Of a stretch of 64,000 nucleotides of DNA, positions 1-12,689 are shown in pieces. Under the pieces are notes generated by a model. It saw nothing but the letters and a program-made list of their open reading frames with translations. It was not told where the DNA came from and searched no databases. A program made the position numbers and the translations under genes. The DNA lies in the NCBI GenBank assembly GCA_035079385.1, contig JAVHKY010000026.1, positions 4,924,501-4,988,500 of the forward strand, read 5' to 3'. Each line of letters starts with the position of its first letter. The stretch's first letter is position 1. Source of the DNA: Aspidiotus rigidus. Its lineage: Eukaryota; Arthropoda; Insecta; Hemiptera; Diaspididae.

Positions 1-331
1 TTTTTTCAAGAATTTACGATCGCAAATTGATAGAGCGAAATCTTGCGATATCTCAGGAAGACGGTAAGCAAATAATTTTATCAGAGTTGTCCAGATGGTC
101 AATAAAATAGGGAAAAACAATGTGGAAGAAATATTTAAACGAACGAAGAAAAAATAATTGTAAAGGGATAGAGACGACGAAAGCCAGAGAGAGAGAGAGG
201 AAAGACGGGAGAAGGATAATTGCAGTAACAAGCAGCTGACAGAATCAGCGATGGGAGGGGGGGGGGATGAAGAACTAGAGCATTTAGAATCCTATGTATA
301 CACATACAAAGATTGAAGTGAAGAGACAAAA

Positions 332-455
332 TTATAATTAATTTGAATTTAAGGGCTCTACCGTCATTTGAAGGACACAGCCTTCATCTTCGAAACGCGT
401 CAGCGTAATTAATGAATAAATGACGGTAGAGCCCTTAAATTCAAATTAATTATAA
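332..455. repeat. Perfect 38-bp inverted repeat with 48-bp loop
   Basis: Positions 332-369 and 418-455 are exact reverse complements over 38 bases. The outer part of each arm is AT-rich (TTATAATTAATTTGAATTT) and the inner part contains AAGGGCTCTACCGTCATTT. The loop shows no coding sense. The absence of mismatches suggests a young palindrome or a very short foldback MITE. No clear target-site duplication was seen. Confidence 0.85.
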
Positions 456-899
456 CTATCCGTCAAATTAAAGCTTTCCTTTATGTTCAGATAAAATTAT
501 GTTCTAGGTTTTTCAATCTTGTAAGTCTTCGATGTGGATAAGAATCATTCTCATAACAGTCCTTCGCCTCAATAAGTCTTTTCTCCTTGGTTTGCGGAAG
601 ATCATCTGATACGGCTTGCTTTTTTCCTTCATTAACCGACACAATTGCTGACATACGTCAATGAATTGAAGGAACAATGACGAATTGTATAACTGATCTA
701 CTGCACAATTCACCGTACTCTGAGAAGATTAAGACAGGAACTGAAAGAAGCAGTTGTTTGAAGACGATGGAATTACTGAATGAAAACAACAGCAAGATTA
801 CAGACGGTACAAATTTTTCAAACGCAACGCCTGTGGAGGTGGCCATGATTATAATTGACCTCTCTTATGTAAAAAGATTAGGACTAGAAATTTTTTAAA

Positions 900-1330
900 T
901 CCCTGAAGTAGGTGAGAGGAATACATTTTCCCGAATAACCCCGGTCTCTAAGTCCTTTGATATGTGTAGCTCGATCGTAGGTGTTTTCTCAGTCGAAATT
1001 TCATCCCCCCCCCCCAAACTCTAATAGCTCCGAGACCGAATTTTTTCCATGTTCCCGAAGTTGGTTCAAGGATTCCAGTGCATTTTCTAAATTGACCTCG
1101 TCATTCTCTCTCGAAACCCCAACCCTGTATTTTAAGAGTTATCTGTGAAAAGGGCATCCGTTTCATGAGAATTACATTGATCAGGTGCCCTTTTTGCCGG
1201 TAGCTCCTCATTTATACAAATAGCTCGAAGGCCGAATAATTTCCAAGTTCCCTAAGATGGCTCCTCGTTGGTCCAATTAGGTCAGAGATCCTCTGTGCAT
1301 TTCCTTCCGAGCTATTTTTTGGAAACATAC
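900..1330. repeat. Degenerate direct repeats of an AGCTCGAAGGCCGAA-type unit
   Basis: Similar segments begin near 1025 (TAGCTCCGAGACCGAATTTT) and near 1222 (TAGCTCGAAGGCCGAATAAT), each followed by TTCCAAGTTCC- or TTCCATGTTCC-like words. A weaker relative lies near 968. The spacing is close to 190 bp. Comparable words recur near 57550, so this is probably a dispersed family whose full extent cannot be set by eye. Confidence 0.4.
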
Positions 1331-1879
1331 TTTTTCCAAAACCTCTCGCTCGTTTGGAATTACAATTTATCGGAATGGAAGGCGTATACCGGACGTTGGG
1401 CATTCTTTTCAAATAACTTCCCGGAAAACAAGTTTCGTGACACGAATTACGATTTCTAAAGCCCTGTGCAGGAGAAACTTGAGAAAATTTCGATCTTTAA
1501 ACCCGTATGAAGATGGGACTTGGAAGAATTTCTAGCTCCAAACTCTTAAATCAAAATTTGAATTTTGATTTAATGATGAGCCGTCGTATCTTTCAAACAT
1601 ATCCTAATGCGAGACTTTGAAAACTTTCGGTGATGGGTTGAATAAATACACATAATGAGGAGGTAACTGAATGATTAATACGAGAGGGGGGGGGGATATG
1701 AAAATTTTCATTAGTGGGTAGAAAGTATGAGGAGAGAGAAGACTTATGAACATTTTGTTGAAACTCTAACAAAACTCCAATAGAACAATTAACTCCATTG
1801 AAGAACCAGTGAGTTTTTCAATTTTTGTAAATAAACCGGATTCATTTTTAGGCACCCACAAACGTTCTCAGACCACGTA

Positions 1880-2490
1880 ATTCACTCCGTATCTGTCCCT
1901 TTAGTACCATCTAGGCTCTCATCTCCCACTTAGGCCCTTACGTCCTTCCTATTTTTCCATTATTTCTCCTTTGGTTGACCCTTATCCCTGACATCCGTCT
2001 CGATCTTACTGCAATTCGCAAAACGTCTAACTCAATGTACATCAAACAACACATTCACAAAATAAATTCTTCAGAATTTCTCCTCCACTCTCTCTGTTAC
2101 ACGGATGGTTCCAAATCTGGACCCAGAACTGGGTACGCGGTCCTGATTCTTCCGTATGAAAAACTCCACTTCGACATTGACGGCCGAATTTACTAATATA
2201 TTCACCCACCTCTCTCTTCTCACTCGCTTCTGTCCTCCCAGCAAATTCTAATTCTCTCTCATCCTCACTTCCTATCCAAGATACGTATTTTACCGATCCT
2301 ATCGTCCTACAAATCCTCATTTTCATACCCTCGTCAAGTTCTTTTCTATTTTGTGAACACTGGGACACATCGACCCTGAGGAACATGACGCGAAGGACTT
2401 GGCCGCAAAGCAGTAACTGCTTTCACCTTCCACAACTGTTTCCTTCCTATAGGCTTGTGTGATTTTAAATTCTATTACTGCTCTGCTCTC
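1880..2490 (+). mobile_element. LINE (non-LTR retrotransposon) fragment with RNase H-like remnant
   Basis: A plus-strand frame contains CYTDGSKSGPRTGYAV near 2095-2145, the motif around the first catalytic Asp of the RNase H domain found C-terminal to reverse transcriptase in I/R1/Loa-type non-LTR elements. The frame is then broken by stops, and the later NxxVDLAAK-type segment falls in another frame near 2385-2415 (DLAAKQ). Related copies lie at 21900, 36500 and 48700; shared words include HIHKI or HIDKI before the DGSK region. Inactive. The boundaries are approximate. Confidence 0.72.
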
Positions 2491-2679
2491 TTATCTTCTC
2501 CTCCTATAGTACAATTTAGATCCCCTTTGTCCTCTAAGAAGCCCCGATCTATTCAAAAGGCTGCAATTTCTTGGTCTACTTCAAACCTTTCATGTCTTCA
2601 CCGAGCCCTCACCCCCTAATTTTACATTCTGCATGGGCCCCCTTCCCTTCATCCTGTCATTACTTCCCTCCTCTCTTTC

Positions 2680-2915
2680 CTTGTATACCTCATAGGGGAT
2701 TCAAAAATCTGCGAGTACACCTCTACACCAACCTCCTACTCCCAAAATAACGGACAAGGTAGCCTCCTCCACGTTGTCAGTAAACCCCTTTCCTCCCTCC
2801 ATATACCTCGTAGGTGATTCAGAAATCTGACAGTACGTCTCTACACGACCCTCCTTCTCAAATCAACGCACAATACCCCAAAGACATTTCCGACATCTGA
2901 GAGTACATCCCCGTA
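2680..2915. repeat. Imperfect tandem repeat, period about 118 bp
   Basis: The segment with TACCTCATAGGGGATTCA near 2685 recurs near 2803 as TACCTCGTAGGTGATTCA, followed in both by AAATCTG, GAGTAC or CAGTAC, and CTCTACAC. A third partial copy (CATCTGAGAGTACATCC) follows near 2895. Two and a half copies are visible. This may be the 3' untranslated part of the preceding LINE copy. Confidence 0.5.
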
Positions 2916-3320
2916 GCTGAACGTGCAGTTAACTAGACTTACAGTAGACCAATATTAGTGAGTGAGCGTCTGAGAGCTATAGCCAGCTTTACATATGTTA
3001 GCTCAATATACGGTTAGCACACTCGCCCCTGGTAGTCAAGTGGATTCACATACAGTATACCAGACTTATAGTAGGCTATAAATGGGGTGAACGAGCTGCG
3101 CAACTGAGCCCATCAGAGCCAGTTAGCTTGACACCGACATACAATTTATTAGAATAATAAATAACAATAAAAGTAAATACCAAGGAACTAACATAGACAT
3201 GAATTGGCTACGCCACAATCGCTCTAAACGGTCTACCCGTTCAATACTTCTCTTGCTCAGCTCTCAAAAACAACCTCCTGCATCGCGAACTCCCTCTCAT
3301 GAGAAAATCATACTCAGGAA

Positions 3321-4425
3321 GATTAGGCTCAAAAATAAGAGTAAATGGAAATAAATGCCGGCATAGGTTTTTTTCGTGGATGATGTTTAAAATGGTTTCT
3401 TGATAAATATACTAAAAATCTACAGCGATCAGAGAGGTGGCTTTCGAAGTACCACAGAAATTAATTTTTTGAGAATAAAGCGAAAACTAGGCACCAGAGA
3501 AGAAAAAGTTTCAAGCAAAAGTTGTTCCTCGTCAAATTTCCTACAAATTTCACTGTTTATATGTCAACTTAGCCCGAAAACTCGAGCTGAAAAGTTCGAT
3601 TGAAAGTTGAGCGATTTCTAAAATTTTTGATTTCAGAGTTGTTTTACATACAATACTTATGCTGTAGAAAGAAATATCTTTGTTAGTCGTTGAATTTTCA
3701 TGAAACTACGTTACAGACAGGCGACTGAGATCTAATTTTCTCCCTTCCTTGTTCCCCACTTCGAACTTACTCGATGGGGTAAATTTATTTCGCGAAATAT
3801 TCAATGACTACAACACAGCCCGGCAGAAGCTATCGAGTCCCTGTTGGGGTTTTCACAACGTAAAATTATTAATAGAATGATGCACGCAGTGTTCTCAAGT
3901 TAGCGTGTGAAGTGCATAGACCAGGGTCTGATATAGACAAATACTCGTACATATTTACAAATTCATGTTTTTTTTTTTTTATTGGAAGAAAAAAAAAGAA
4001 ACAAATAAATAAAAAGGAAAAAAATACATGAAGAAAATACGGTGTATGAATAGGGCTTCGACCGAAGAGTCATGTTGAAACTATAGATGGTGGTCAGTGG
4101 CATCTTCAGGTTTCTTCTGGTCCCAATCGCTAAACTTTCAATCCAACTTTTCAGCTCGAGTTTTTGGGCCAAGTTGACATATAAATAGTGAAATTTGTAC
4201 CAAATTTGACGAGGAACAACTTTTGCTTGAAACTTTTTTTCTCTCTCGTGCTTAGTTTTCGATTTATTCTCGAAAAATTAATTTCTGTGGTACTTTGACC
4301 GCCTTTGGGGGAGAGCCACCTCTCTGATCGTTGTGGATTTTTAGTATGTTTATCAGGAGACCATTTTAAACATAATCCACGAAAGAAACCTATGCCGGCA
4401 TTTATTTCCATTTCAAAACCTAATC
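3321..4425. mobile_element. Foldback element with about 300-bp inverted arms
   Basis: Arm 3321-3617 is repeated in reverse complement at 4125-4425. Matching landmarks are ATAAATGCCGGCATAGG near the outside, AGAGAGGTGGCTTTC against its partner GAGCCACCTCTCT, and TTTCAGCTCGAGTTTT near the inside. The spacer of about 500 bp is AT-rich with A and T runs and has no coding features. Arms differ at scattered positions and small indels, so the element is old enough to have diverged. Short open frames in the arms simply mirror one another and are not genes. No duplication was fixed at the ends. Confidence 0.8.
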
Positions 4426-4429
4426 AGTC

Positions 4430-7380
4430 TGGGCATTAGTTCACAATATGGCCGAGTGGTGGTTTTTTCTAGTATTCAATTTGTCATTTTATGAAATTGG
4501 TTACCTCATGTCGAGACTTTCATGGAATAATAGTGACTAGTGACCATGAAGAAAAGATGGGAATCGAATGAGAATTAGAGTAACCGGTTGGCAGGCCTGA
4601 ACACTGCTGTTAGATGAAAAAAAAAAAAAATCGTTGAGGTTCTGCGCGATCGAGTACTTCTGTTGTTCTGAAGTTTCTTAAGACTATCCTAAACTCTTTT
4701 TCGCTTCATCTTTTGCGTTGTGCGCCAAAATTCTGCAACATGTATAATTTCATCTATTCTACCCGCATCTGTAAACGCGTGAACCGGTCGATAATTCATC
4801 GTCTTACGATCGTTGCATTCCGCCATTACGAAGACAGTTAGCCTTCGTAATTAAAGCACGATAGAATTAATTGATCGAGTGGAGGGCGGAGTACTCTGCG
4901 ACATATGTACGTCGCTATACCATTAAATGGTTCAATCGTCATTTTGTTCAAGATTGGTAATATACCGTGTATAGAGTGCACTAATTACGAGAGGAGACGA
5001 TTTGCCGAGGTCATAAATGGCGGAGCGTGCGCCACGATAACGATTGCGCGATATTAATTTCCAATTAAATCGTAATCGTCGCAAAGGTACTCCATTTTTG
5101 TATATATAAGTTACGCGAATGCCGTTTCGTTAAGATTCGTCTCTATCTCCGGAATTGTGATATTAAATTGCCTTCAGCTGGTCACGTTTTTTGAAAAGGG
5201 GGGAAAAAACTCTCTATACGGTAGATTTTAATAACTAATTCGTTTCAGAAAAACTTATAAGTCATATATACGCGTAGCGTCTGTTGGTCTAGCTAAGGTA
5301 TTGTGAGTGGGTGGTATTTGTATATACAGACTGTATTTATGAAAGTTACGAGCAGATATTATTTTATACATAATATACGTTCGAATTTACAAATATTACG
5401 AATGCGATCCACGTTGTTACTTCATTATTATTACTACGTAAAGTAAGAATTTCCTCGCCGCATTTTTCGACTGCAACTCTCAGCGTGTTGCAAAACACAT
5501 ACTGGGAGAGCCGTCTTCGGCGTTTGATCTGTTCATTTAAGGCACACGAACGCGCCGAGTGATGTATTATGAAAAAGAAAGAGTGAGAGAGGAAGAAGAA
5601 GAAAAAAAAAGAGTAATATTTGAACAGAAGAAGAAGCATCAGCAGCACGTATGACTTAGAAAAGTATATACCGGTGTAAAGGATTAAAACCGTATACGTG
5701 ACGCGTGGATAAAGAAAATTTCAAACGGGTTATGGATAAAGGTTGTTCGTATACGACTGTGGGAGGCTTCTTTCTTCTTCGTTCGTGAGCGGAATATAAC
5801 GACAAATACGGAAATCTTAAACCGCTAATTCGGAAGTTGTATCATAATCGCTAAATTGATCGTAAAAACAAACGTGTACACGTCAAAGTATACGTTTTTT
5901 TTTCTTCTTCTTCCTTCCTCCTCCTCCTCCTCCTCTTTTTACATCGGTATAAAAAATTTATAACTTCATCTGCGTCACCGTTCGCGATTCCGAAGTGCAT
6001 AAATCAAAAACCACACACGTACATACGCACGCACGAGGATGGGTTTGGCTCATCGGCGCTTTCGAGGAATGCTGGCAACACAACTCCTCTATCTATGACT
6101 TTGGCTGGTATATAATAATACGAAAACTGGTTAATGATTTTTCACCCTCGCCCGTAATATCTTGTGTACGCGCAGGTATTATGAGGCGTGCACGTCTCCC
6201 AAATGAACGTTATTACTCATTCACGGCTGTTACAAATCAAAAAAACTTAATAATATTCTTTAAAAGTCTTTCATTATGATTAACATCTCCTCGGTTATTG
6301 CTTGGGTGCCGTTTCTCTATATACCATCAGCGCATTGTGCGAGCGCCACACCGGTTCATTAAATGCAACACCTCCTCCCAATTTTCCGTGTTCTCGACTT
6401 TTATTTTCCGAGCACCTGCGCCGCAAAAGAGGGACGCTATTAATGTTTTTATTATCGCAATCATTGCTTTGACTGATGTGTGACTTTTGCGAAACTTCAA
6501 ACGTAGAACGAATTCCATAGAAATTTTGATTAGTCCCCACTTACCATACCATTTATTAATTACGTACTCATGTAGATCCATTTTGTCAGTCGAAGTACGG
6601 TAGGTAGGTAATTATTTCTTACGATTTATAGTTCATTAAAATTGTGGTGCATTTGAGCAGGGCATATGGAATCATTTTAATGTTTGTTCGAATTACAGAA
6701 TGAATTAAACGCGTCATACCTTGGTCCGAGACTCCCATCAATACACCTGAGTAGAACGACTACAGATGTTCTTACTCGACACGTCGAATAAGTGACTCAG
6801 GTGTGAGAACTTACTCAAAAACTTGAAATACGGAGAAACTTGATGCGCATATCTTCCACGAATTCTCTAGTAAGTAGAATGTAGCTATATTCTGTCTTGT
6901 GAATTGTGTTGATTATCAAATATTTGTACCTTTTTTCTCACCCCTTCCTCGTTACGAATTTCTACATCCTTTGCCTTGATCTCCAGGATATTTCCTACCT
7001 TACTTCTAACTATCTCTTCTCAGCGTCTTGAGGCCTATGCTTTAACCTCCACCTTTATATCGAGCCTAACGAACTTGATCTACATTAGAGACTTGGAAAA
7101 ATGTCAACCTTCATCATACGAGATTTGTTCATCAGAAGAGGCCAGACAAGCTACTCTCGAAATTTTGATCAACTTTTCGTACCCCTCTTCCTTCATGCAT
7201 TAGCGTTTGGTGTGGAAAAATTGAAGGGAACGGGTGAACGTCAGCACTCATAAATTCATTCGTCTGGGCTTACGATATAGCGGAAGTTAGGCAGAAGAGA
7301 AGCTCAAAGGGGAAAGATTACGAGTACGCCTTCTCCGTTCTCAATCATCTGTCATGAATCGCCATCTTTTAATCCTACAT
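4430..7380. other. Intronic sequence without recognisable element
   Basis: Apparently single-copy, AT-rich DNA with CpG dinucleotides retained. It contains a T-rich/(TCC)n tract near 5893-5936 and short A or T runs. No convincing coding frame, tRNA or transposon end was seen. Confidence 0.5.
5893..5936 (+). repeat. Polypyrimidine / (TCC)n microsatellite
   Basis: A T run passes into TTC and then CTC/TCC triplets for about 40 bases. It resembles the reverse complement of the (GAG)n tract at 11318. Confidence 0.9.
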
Positions 7381-7381
7381 A

Positions 7382-7831
7382 CAGTGGAAACTCTATATAA
7401 CGAACCCCTGTATAACGAATTCCTCTATATTACGAATTTTTCCTCGGTCCCTCCCCCTTCAATAAATTTTACATGTTAAAAAATCTCTTTATAACGAACA
7501 ATTCACTCTATATAACGAATTTTCTACAGAAATCTTGTCATTTTTTCCATAAAAAATGTCGATTTCTGGCCTGAATTCAAACTTTTTTCTGAAAATTCTG
7601 ATTCTTTGGTAAACATTTGAATATTTTCTGCAGAAAATTCGAATTTTGATGAATGTTTCAACCTTTTCTTTCTAACAATGTCAACTTTCAGGTGAAATTT
7701 GAAAATTTTTATCATTCAAAATGTGGAACTTCGCAAAAATAAGACAAAAAAATGAATTTCTTTTTAACGAATTTTCTATATAACGAATTTTTTTGTGGTC
7801 CCTTCAGATTCGTTATATAGAGTTTCCACTG
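7382..7831. mobile_element. pogo/Tc1-like MITE with TA duplication
   Basis: The element is 450 bp with perfect terminal inverted repeats of 23 bp that begin CAGTGGAAACTCTATATAAC. It is flanked on both sides by TA (7380-7381 and 7832-7833), the target preferred by Tc1/mariner/pogo transposases. The motif TATAACGAAT recurs internally near both ends, a typical sub-terminal arrangement for pogo-like elements. The interior is AT-rich and encodes no transposase, so it could only move with help in trans. The perfect ends suggest relatively recent activity. Confidence 0.9.
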
Positions 7832-8039
7832 TAGTTGAAATTTGTGAAAGTCCTGGAAGTCTCCGTCCGAAATTCTGCCTTACTTTCGTAAGTTTCCACC
7901 TTTCTATAAGAATTTATAGCAAAACGCAATCCTTGATGACGTTACTCTCTTGTGCTTTTATACTTCTCTCGTCTTTAAAGATATCAAGTAATGTCCGACC
8001 GTGATGATATCATGCCCTCATGCTTACAACTTTTATAGG

Positions 8040-9260
8040 AAAACCCCTTATCCGTTTTTTTGGGGGAAAGTATCCTCAGAATACCTCCACAAGCGCAAAC
8101 GCGAGTGTACCCGCGTATTATTTTTGGAGAAATGTCCAGGGACTTCCGACTTTCATGACGTCATCAACCTGAGTTGAGTTAAGGAAGATCCGATTTTGAT
8201 GACGTCATTAATGTAAGTTAGGTTAGACTGTATTGAAGAATTCGTCTAGGCTAGATATATTGTTAGAATTTTTCTAGGGTAGATCAAATTTAGAGAGGTG
8301 CTTCAAAAAATATTTAACCTACTTTTCCGTATTGTACCACAATCATGACGAATATTACTGCGGTCTAGTACAAATACTGCAGATTTCTAAGCATATCGAT
8401 ATTCCCTCATACACGATCAAAGCTTCCTCGTAGCAACTTTCTCTCTTTGGGCCTCAGTCACGTCTTCCTTCCACCAAGAATTTACACAAAAATTTTGGTC
8501 GGTTTTGTACTTTCAAGCGTTAAGTTTGATCTGAGCGTTCTTCTTCACTTTCATTACTTCTATTAATCTAAACATTAAAAAATAAGACCAGCTTTTCTCC
8601 ACAGGGGTGCGGATGGCCTCAAGTTTTTTAAAATTCCTCCTACCCCTTCTGACCACCAAAGTATATTAATGACGTTTCGTCCTTCTTCACAGCTTGAACC
8701 CAAGTTGCAGTGAGGAAAGGGTGCTAAGTGAAGAGGATTCAGCTCAAAATCCACCTGTAGGCTTAGCTTATGTTAATCGTGGCCCAGTTTTTATACCCAT
8801 TGGAGACTCCTTAGTTATAGCCGAGCTCCAAGGTTTAGAGCTCAACCTCCATGTGGACCCATCTCTACGTATAGGTGCATACGAGTACCTTCAAATTTTT
8901 TAAAATAAAATATCGAAATTCAAAATTTTTCTAGATCCTTAAATTAGGACGAGGTCATTGATGACGTCACAAAGGGCGAAAGTGAATATGTTTTGGGTAT
9001 TTTATATCCTTAGCTCGAAATTAGTCTGAACATCAAGACACCTCTAGGCCTAGCTTATGATTAACCTAAGATTTCATCCTAGCCTAAGATGCTCTAGCTT
9101 AGAGGTTGATTGTTCGAAACCTTCAAAGCTCAAAATTGTTTCAAGTTAACTTTTTTTTAGAGGTTCATAGTTCGAATTTTTGCCTAGGATCCGAGTTATG
9201 AATTTTTTCAAGTTCTTAAATTAGTTCATAGTCATTGATGACGCTACAAAGGTCGGACGT
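8040..9260. repeat. Dispersed repeat block rich in TGACGTCA palindromes
   Basis: TGACGTCA or near versions (for example ATGACGTCATCAAC, TGATGACGTCATTAATG, TTGATGACGTCACAAAGG) occur repeatedly, next to phrases such as AGCTCGAAATT and TTTTTCAAGTTC. The same vocabulary appears near 25675, 28320-29170 and 57100-57620. No protein frame was recognised. The limits are approximate. Confidence 0.55.
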
Positions 9261-11477
9261 GGATGTTTTCTCAGGATCCCCCCAATGAAACAAATACTGA
9301 GTTTCCCTGTAGAAAAAAAGGAAAAAAAAACTTCCATTATAATCGTTGGTTCAAATTCACACTTGTGGAGCCAGATAGTCTGCTTGCTCTCGGTCGTCTT
9401 TTCGTCTACTTAGTCATGAGGCGCCAGTGCTCAATGAAGAAAAGTACATGTGACTCAGATCAAAATTTGATCCACCTACAAGGGGAAAGAGTGGTTCGTC
9501 TGACTCAGCAGCAGTAACAGACGGATTGTTCAAATAAAGGACGGGGGTGTACGAGAGTCGATTCTTTACATTGATAGCATTCGCATTAGTACCCAATTTC
9601 TTGAAATACACGCTCATGAAGTCGGCACGAGAGCAGATATAATTAGCTCGTTTCAACGAACACGATTTCGATTTGTTAAGTACGTGTTTATGGAAATTGT
9701 ATCATTCGAGATGCGTGTAATTACGGCGACGTTATTCAGTTTTTTTTTTTTTTTCGCTGGAGCGTGCACAAGGTCCGAATGATTTAGTAACGTGTCTCTT
9801 CGCACTCGAGGGAGATAACGATCTTGTGTGCGCGGTAATGACTTCTTCCGCGACCAGATTTCATTTCGGAATCGATTATTACCAACGAAATCGATTTGTT
9901 AAATACGGATCATCGAGATTACGTTCGGCGAGTCTCGCCACGGATAGCTTTTTCTCTTTTCTTCTTTTTCTGGTGCCCGAGAACAAGTGAAGGCAAAAAA
10001 TCTTAACGGAATTTTCGTACACATGCATAGTTTTTTTCTTACGTTATCAGATATATGATTTGAAAATGATATTCTTCGCGGTACACGAAGAGCCACGCGA
10101 TATATTTCGCTTTATTTAGTAATTTGTATAAATTTTTATTGGCTCGTAATTCTCGCATAATATTTCGCTTTACTAAGGAATGACATTTTTTTCATACTCC
10201 GACAGCGAGAAAAAAGGTATCTCGACGGAGATATAGAGTGGCGACGTGATAATTTCGAAAGCCTCGGAATGAAGTGAGGAAGCGTCGTAAGAGTTTAGGG
10301 GGGGGGGGGGACCTAGTGACGTCTAGAAATTCGCTGGGTGAATTAGAAAAGAATAGCCAACTAAGGAAGTACCCAGTCTGAATCATTATCACAATCAACG
10401 AAGTCACTCTTCTAAAGCTATTCTATCTCGCGTCATCGTTCGAAGTTTTTAAAAATAAATCTGTCGCGAAATTAGCCAACGTAAGATTTCAAATTTATCG
10501 CTCTCGGAGACAAAAAAAAATTGATGTACAGAAGAGTTTTTCCATTATGGATAACTTACACGTGCGCTATTAGCCTTCCCCTCAACCTCTTCTCGTTTCA
10601 CTGTATTTTTTATGACCCTAATTACCACGATGCATCTCGAAACAGTATTTGTCCATTCCCTTTCTACTCTCGATGTGTCTATCCGATACTCGGTGTACAC
10701 ACATGACGCCTAATTGACCTTGAATATTGAGCACCCCCGACACGGATTAAATGTACATAAACAACTTCATATTACCAAATTAATCTGTAAAATAACGGTC
10801 TGTATAGAATGAAAACCATGTATGCTACAATAATTGAGACCAGAACCGATAAATAATGAAGAGTGTTCCAATGACCCACAGCATTCTGACTTATAACTAC
10901 GCACACGTTGATAATGTAAACAAAATGTATCACGACGGCGTCGGGTGTTCCTTCTTCTACTTTTTTTTTTTTTTTTTTTTATTTTTTTTTTACGAAGCCG
11001 AAAGCTATAGAATCCGTGTTGTTCGGTCACTAATGTCAGTCGGTCGGTGCCACAAGACAAGTATCAGCTTGTCGCGCTGTAGTCGAAAATAATGTGATTT
11101 AATTACACCCACAGCTTCTCAACGCGAGATGAAATTGTAGCATATATCAACGCGGCGCTAATGTATGCAACTTTATGAACCTTCTCATCGATCATGATCG
11201 ATTGCTGCCAATACAGGAGCCGGGAATCGCGAGGAAAAATCTGTAAGCCACACACGCTGTCGTCTGCCGAACACTAAAATTTTCCCACCCGAAAAAGCGA
11301 GAGAAAAAAAAATAAAGAAGAGGAGGAGGAGGAGGAGGAGGAATCACTACACGGAGATAATCGATGTTAAGGTAACCAGTTTTATATTAACGACAAGGCG
11401 AACGTAATGTAAAGTCTAGTAATAAATTTAGGTTGAATGCCGGATAGAGTTCGTAATGAATTTTTAATGTTACTCAC
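9261..11477. other. Intronic sequence flanking exon 3, no element recognised
   Basis: AT-rich with CpGs and long homopolymers (T run near 9741-9756, G run 10298-10310, T runs 10962-10991), plus a (GAG)n tract at 11318-11342. It is adjacent to exon 3 and looks single-copy, so regulatory sequence is possible but no defined site can be named. Confidence 0.5.
11318..11342 (+). repeat. (GAG)n microsatellite
   Basis: An uninterrupted run of AGG/GAG triplets of about 24 bases following an A-rich tract. Confidence 0.95.
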
Positions 11478-11773
11478 CGCACGGCCCGCTTCGTTGTTGT
11501 GTAAATTCATTTTCTCTCGAACATTTCTGCCTTTCTCGCCGGCATCGACGAACTCTCTAGAAAATTTGTACCCGAAACCGATGTTATCCGAACAGCCACC
11601 CCATTCCCAATCGCGGATACCGGTAACGGCGTTCGGTGGCACGTGAGCGCCTCTGCCTTGGTGACTATAATCGCAGGCACACGTTTCTATACTGCCTTCG
11701 CTGCAGCCTCTCGCGACGGCGTGCGTAACGGCAGCGCTGGTAATTGCGTAAATGAATGCCGTCTCTCTACAAC
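11478..11773 (-). CDS. wg: wingless/Wnt1 exon 3 (central cysteine-rich part)
   Basis: The exon is 296 nt: two bases complete the Gly codon from exon 2, then 98 codons run from [10 protein letters not shown] to [10 protein letters not shown]. Recognisable Wnt blocks in order are [17 protein letters not shown], the [12 protein letters not shown] cysteine cluster, [15 protein letters not shown] and [16 protein letters not shown] short insect-type linker, rich in His, Gly and Pro, sits between CDY and RDWEW (about residues 36-52 of the exon). The acceptor is TTTTTTGTTCAG and the donor is GTGAGT (plus 11472-11477), leaving phase 0 after Ala, the ancestral Wnt1 position. The next exon should begin near the block containing CHGMSGSC, whose serine carries the palmitoleate. 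I found nothing like it between 1 and 11477, so it probably lies left of the window. No frameshift or stop is present. Confidence 0.96.
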
Positions 11774-12689
11774 CTGAACAAAAAAGAATTATAAATGTTA
11801 GTAAGATATATGAAAACGATCCAATACAGGTGATTTAATATATTGTCGACGTGTATTTATGGATGGCAGGGCCTGATTTCATTAGATCGAGTGTCGCTCT
11901 ACAAATCCATTCAGTTGATCTTTTCCTCAGCCACCGTATCGGCTCCACCAGTCTTCGATTTTTGTATTGCGCAGCATTATTTCATCGGGAAATTTCATTT
12001 TAAATTAGGTTCTCTCTTCGATTTTCGGCTCATAGTTTTCCTAACTTGCCTGAAGACTCTCTCGAGTAGTGTATTAAAGAAGTTTGGGGATCTTTACGTT
12101 TTAGTGGAGACATTGAGAGTTCTGGAGATTTATCTTTTCGGTATCAGTTTCTTGTTATTCGAAGGGTACAGAGGAAGAAGGGGGACTAACCAAACAAAAT
12201 GAGCTGGAGAAACGGGTTCTTCTAAAAGGTGCAAAAGATGCAATGTGGACAATGGACATTCCTCCTTTTTCTCCTGTATCCTCCACTTGTAATTGATTTT
12301 TACCATGGGGAAGTGAGCAGGGGAAGTGGTGAACACCAATCAAGCTTAAGATGGACACCGATCGAAGAATCGTGGGTTCAAGAGGGCTACCGTACAAACT
12401 TGAATGAAACAACGATTAGGAGAATAAGGCTCATAACGTAGTTCCTTGTGGGCTGAGATAAATTTTATTTTACTGATCGATATTCTGAAAGTGGCCAAGA
12501 AAGTGTGCAATCTATCGTAATATCAAGAGTTCAGATTCCAATTTTTCTCTTGGTAATGTAGTTCAGAGATTTCGAGCATTCAAGGTGTGAAAACTCGAAA
12601 AAGAGATTCACAGGGTGAGAAAAACAAGAAATTCCTTGAAGTGTTTTATCCAAGGAACCAATGATGAATACATCTGATTGGAATGTTTT

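Larger units (their letters stand above)
1..11477 (-). other. wingless intron 3, partial (at least 11.4 kb)
   Basis: It starts with the donor GTGAGT at plus 11472-11477. The region was read for the expected next Wnt block (QECKCHGMSGSC and following) on the minus strand and none was seen, so the intron should continue past the left edge. It holds a LINE fragment, a 1.1-kb foldback repeat, a pogo-like MITE and a block rich in TGACGTCA. Confidence 0.8.

Noticed and set aside
2930..3180. Possible solo LTR with TATAAATGG and AATAAA-like signals
   Set aside because: No matching terminal repeat, TG/CA ends or target duplication could be fixed.
3400..4411. Two similar open frames on opposite strands
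   Set aside because: They are mirror images created by the inverted arms of the foldback element.
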